Shown: in pieces, positions 6,548 through 9,112 of the stretch
Numbering within the stretch: the first letter of the stretch is position 1
Layout of the letters: every line of letters starts with the position of its first letter
Assembly (NCBI GenBank): GCA_026991065.1
Contig: JALXCG010000027.1
Coordinates: 1 to 9,112, forward strand
Reading direction: 5' to 3'
Length of the DNA: 9,112 bases
From: JALXCG01 sp026991065 [NCBI: Gemmatimonadota bacterium]
GTDB lineage: Bacteria; GCA-2686955
The notes under the pieces: model-generated
Databases searched by the model: none
What the model was told of the DNA's origin: nothing
What the model saw: the letters and a program-made list of their open reading frames with translations, nothing else
Program-made: the position numbers and the translations under genes

Positions 6548-7339
6548 ATGCGCATCGTCTCGTGGAATGTCAATGGAATTCGGGCCTGCGTGCGCAAGGG
6601 GTTCATCAACTGGTTGGAGGGATCCGGCGCGACCATCATCGGCCTCCAGGAGACCCGTGCCCGTCGCGAACAGCTCCCCGCCAAATTGCTCGCCGCCGGC
6701 GGTTGGCACCTGGATCTGGTGGCCGCCGAACGGCCCGGCTACAGCGGCGTCGGGCTCCTCTCGCGGCGGCCGCCGGAGCGGATTGAAACCAAGCTTGGGA
6801 TCCCGGCTTTTGATGCCGAGGGGCGTCTGCAGATCGCCCGCTTCGGATCGCTCACCGTCGCCAATGTCTATTTCCCCAACGGCAGCGGCAAGAACCGCGA
6901 CAACAGTCGCATCCCATTCAAACTGGATTTCTACCGCTCTCTCTTTGAGCGGCTGGAACCACTGCGCGCGGGTGGCGCCCCGCTGCTGGTGATCGGCGAC
7001 TTCAATACCGCGCACACCGAGATCGATCTCGCCCGCCCCAAAGCGAACCGTCAGACCAGTGGCTTCTGCCCCGAAGAATGTGCGGAACTGGATCGCTGGC
7101 TTGCCGCCGGCTGGGTGGACAGCTTTCGCGTCTACGACCCGAGCCCCGGCCGCTACACCTGGTGGAGCAACCGCCGCGGTGCCCGTGAGCGCAATGTCGG
7201 CTGGCGGATCGACTATGTCATGGTCTCCCCGGGGGCGATGCCCTATCTGCGGGGAGCAGCGATTCATGCCGACGTTCCGGGCTCCGATCACTGCCCGATC
7301 AGCGTCGAACTGGATGACGCGGTGCTGCATTCAGAGTAG
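6548..7339 (+). CDS. xthA: Exodeoxyribonuclease III / AP endonuclease (ExoA/APE1-like)
   Basis: Cytosolic base-excision-repair enzyme: it incises 5' to abasic sites and removes 3' blocking groups or 3' nucleotides in a Mg-dependent reaction. The 263 aa fit the ExoIII family. All active-site elements of the EEP fold are visible: N7 in SWNVNGIRA, E35 in GLQET, Y108 in NVYFPNG, D151 and N153 in GDFNTAH, D222 in GWRIDY, and D247-H248 in SDHCPI. The NVYFPNGS and HTEIDLARPK segments are closer to the ExoA/APE1-like branch than to E. coli XthA. There is no signal peptide. It follows the sulfatase-like gene by 44 bp on the same strand and precedes the amylase by 92 bp. Shared transcription is plausible, but a functional link to these exported enzymes is not. 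Confidence 0.96.
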   Translation: MRIVSWNVNGIRACVRKGFINWLEGSGATIIGLQETRARREQLPAKLLAAGGWHLDLVAAERPGYSGVGLLSRRPPERIETKLGIPAFDAEGRLQIARFGSLTVANVYFPNGSGKNRDNSRIPFKLDFYRSLFERLEPLRAGGAPLLVIGDFNTAHTEIDLARPKANRQTSGFCPEECAELDRWLAAGWVDSFRVYDPSPGRYTWWSNRRGARERNVGWRIDYVMVSPGAMPYLRGAAIHADVPGSDHCPISVELDDAVLHSE

Positions 7340-7356
7340 CGGCCCTGCCCCCGGGT

Positions 7357-7400
7357 TATACTCTTTCCACGCATTCAATTCCCGCCGCTATCGACGGCGG
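7357..7400 (+). promoter_or_regulatory. Possible promoter element and small hairpin upstream of the GH13 gene
   Basis: The 92-bp gap after xthA contains TATACT at 7357-7362, five of six bases of a -10 box, but no recognisable -35 at 16-18 bp. A 6-bp hairpin, CCGCCG (7382-7387) with CGGCGG (7395-7400), follows without a T-run, so it is not a convincing terminator. The amylase may have its own weak promoter or be read through from xthA. Confidence 0.2.
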
Positions 7401-7431
7401 TCGTGTCCGCAACCGCAGGGTCCAGATCAAG

Positions 7432-9112
7432 ATGCCTTCATACCGACAACTCGCCGCCTTTTCCGTCCTATCCGCGTTCTTCGTCTCGGCGGCCGGTGCG
7501 ACCACTCCGCTGGAGGATCGGGTGCCGCTCTTCGGTAGCCTGAACGCCGGAGAGTGGTCCTACTACTCCATTCAGACCAAGGACTGGCAAGCGGAAGCCG
7601 GCATGGCGATCAAGAATCTGGACAGCGGCAATGCCGACCTCTATGTCCGCCGCGGCGCCCTGCCGACGCTCTCCGCCTGGGACTTTCGTTCCGCCACCGA
7701 CAATCTCTACGAGATCGTGCGGGTGAACGCCACCACTGTCCCGGCGCTGCAGAGTGACACTTACTACATCGGTGTCTACGGGCGCAGCGCGGCGGCTTAC
7801 GGCGTGGCCGCCGACCGTTTCGAATTGCCGGCGGCGCATCCCGGCATGGGAGCGATTCCCTACGCCGACGGGGTAACGTTTCGGGTCTGGGCGCCCAACG
7901 CGGATCAGGTCTATGTGGCGGGGCAGTTCAACAACTGGTCGGCAACCAAGGCCGCGCTGCAGGCGGAGGGCGGCGGCAACTGGTCACTCGACTATCGCAA
8001 TGCGCGGGCGGGGCAGGAGTACAAATTTGTCCTGCACAACGGGGGCAGCACTCTGTGGAAGACCGACGCGCGCTCGCTCGATGTTACCAACTCCACCGGC
8101 AATTCGGTTGTCTTCGACCCCACTCAATTCGATTGGGGCGGCCAGGCGCGGGCGGAGTTCAGCATGCCGCAGTGGAACGAACTGGTGATCTATGAACTGC
8201 ACGTCGGGACTTTCAACGACAGCCCCGGGGGGATGCCCGGCGATTTCTACTCCGCGATCAACCGCCTCGGGCAATTGCAAGATCTGGGTGTGAACGCGGT
8301 TGAAGTGATGCCGATTTGTGAGTTCTCCGGGGATTACTCCTGGGGCTACAATCCGGCGCAACCCTACGCGGTCGAGACCGCGTATGGCGGTCCCGGCGGC
8401 TACCAGAGCTTTGTCAAGGCGGCCCATGAGCATGGCATCGCGGTGTTCCAGGATCTGGTCTTCAACCATTTCGGCCCTTCCGACCTGGAACTGTGGCGCT
8501 ACGACGGCTGGGGCATCAACGGCGGTGGCGGGATCTTCTTCTACAACGACTATCGCAAATCCACCCCATGGGGCGACACGCGACCGGACTATGGTCGCGG
8601 GGAGGTGCGCCAGTACCTGCGCGACAACGCGCTGATGTGGCTCGAAACTTTCCACGCCGACGGCCTGCGTTTTGATGGCACTGCCTGGATTCGCAAGGTG
8701 GATGGCTTCGGCGAGGATATCCCCGACGGCTGGAGCCTCATGCAGTGGATCAACGACGAGGTGGACGCTCATCAGGGGTGGAAGTACGTCATCGCGGAAG
8801 ACATGCGCCAGAATGAGTGGATCACCAAGCCCACCAGCGTCGGCGGGGCCGGCTACGACGGTCAATGGGATCCCGACTTTGTCCATCCGGTGCGCGAGGC
8901 GATCATCACTCCAGACGATAATTCGCGCAACATGTACAGTTTGGCCGCGGCGATCACCCATCGCTACAACAACGATGCGTTTGAACGGGTGATCTACACC
9001 GAGTCACACGACGAAGTCGCCAACGGCCGATCCCGGGTGCCGGAGGAGATCTGGCCGGGCAATGCCGGCAGTTGGTATTCGCGCAAGCGCTCCACGCTCG
9101 GCGCGGCCCTGG
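7432..9112 (+). CDS. Secreted GH13 alpha-glucan enzyme with PPC and CBM48 domains (3' end beyond window)
   Basis: Exported alpha-amylase-family enzyme acting on alpha-glucans such as starch or glycogen. 560 codons are present and the frame is open at the window edge. Signal peptide about 1-23 (core LAAFSVLSAFFVSA, then AGA). A PPC (bacterial pre-peptidase C-terminal) domain follows at about 30-128, with NADLYVRRG and DTYYIGVYG. CBM48 is at about 145-235 (FRVWAPNA, GQFNNW). The GH13 barrel starts near 250 (YELHVGTF). Region I is DLVFNH (341-346). Region II is GLRFDG with nucleophile D415 and R413. Region III is VIAEDM with acid/base E456. Region IV is SHDE with H526 and D527. CBM48 and the barrel suggest a branching-enzyme, trehalohydrolase or related amylase subfamily; which one cannot be settled. 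The ATG at 7432 has only a distant AGGG upstream. Remaining barrel and C-terminal all-beta domain should lie downstream. Confidence 0.92.
   Translation, partial: MPSYRQLAAFSVLSAFFVSAAGATTPLEDRVPLFGSLNAGEWSYYSIQTKDWQAEAGMAIKNLDSGNADLYVRRGALPTLSAWDFRSATDNLYEIVRVNATTVPALQSDTYYIGVYGRSAAAYGVAADRFELPAAHPGMGAIPYADGVTFRVWAPNADQVYVAGQFNNWSATKAALQAEGGGNWSLDYRNARAGQEYKFVLHNGGSTLWKTDARSLDVTNSTGNSVVFDPTQFDWGGQARAEFSMPQWNELVIYELHVGTFNDSPGGMPGDFYSAINRLGQLQDLGVNAVEVMPICEFSGDYSWGYNPAQPYAVETAYGGPGGYQSFVKAAHEHGIAVFQDLVFNHFGPSDLELWRYDGWGINGGGGIFFYNDYRKSTPWGDTRPDYGRGEVRQYLRDNALMWLETFHADGLRFDGTAWIRKVDGFGEDIPDGWSLMQWINDEVDAHQGWKYVIAEDMRQNEWITKPTSVGGAGYDGQWDPDFVHPVREAIITPDDNSRNMYSLAAAITHRYNNDAFERVIYTESHDEVANGRSRVPEEIWPGNAGSWYSRKRSTLGAAL

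Noticed and set aside
7984-8961. 325-codon antisense open frame opposite the amylase gene
   Set aside because: The plus strand in this interval carries all GH13 catalytic motifs; the antisense frame is a GC-driven shadow.

Overview
The window is GC-rich bacterial chromosomal DNA. It carries six protein genes, one long palindromic intergenic element and one clear terminator. No tRNA, rRNA, CRISPR array, transposase or phage gene was seen. Secretion signals with AxA-type ends on three large proteins, together with a POMP-like beta-helix protein, fit a Gram-negative envelope. The homo-oligomeric ATP sulfurylase resembles, from memory, those of purple sulfur and other sulfur-oxidising Gammaproteobacteria. 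The beta-helix protein with its 'DLGAYGGP' tail and the PPC-bearing amylase are of a kind I associate with poorly cultivated phyla found in metagenomes. I therefore do not assign a phylum.

Layout. On the minus strand at 23-1357 lies a secreted right-handed beta-helix protein with N-Q-A ladder repeats and a choice-of-anchor-Q-like tail. The divergent gap 1358-1829 contains a 165-bp imperfect palindrome (1420-1584) ending in a perfect 19-bp inverted repeat. On the plus strand at 1830-2585 is a NIF3-family metal-binding protein. It converges on ATP sulfurylase (sat, minus, 2694-3884), and a GC hairpin between them can serve as a bidirectional terminator. A long divergent gap (3885-4511) follows. 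On the plus strand at 4512-6503 is a secreted sulfatase-superfamily enzyme with a C-terminal jelly-roll-like domain. It is followed by exodeoxyribonuclease III (6548-7339) and by a secreted GH13 alpha-glucan enzyme (7432 to the window end, incomplete) built as signal peptide, PPC domain, CBM48 and catalytic barrel.

The genes do not form one obvious pathway. sat activates sulfate to APS, but no APS kinase or reductase lies beside it. NIF3 and exonuclease III are housekeeping genes. The beta-helix protein, the sulfatase-like enzyme and the amylase are all exported and may act on cell-surface or environmental polymers. The points most worth a second look are the palindromic element, the sulfatase-fold enzyme with Thr where the Cys/Ser nucleophile should be, its C-terminal domain, and the extracellular PPC-CBM48-GH13 architecture.
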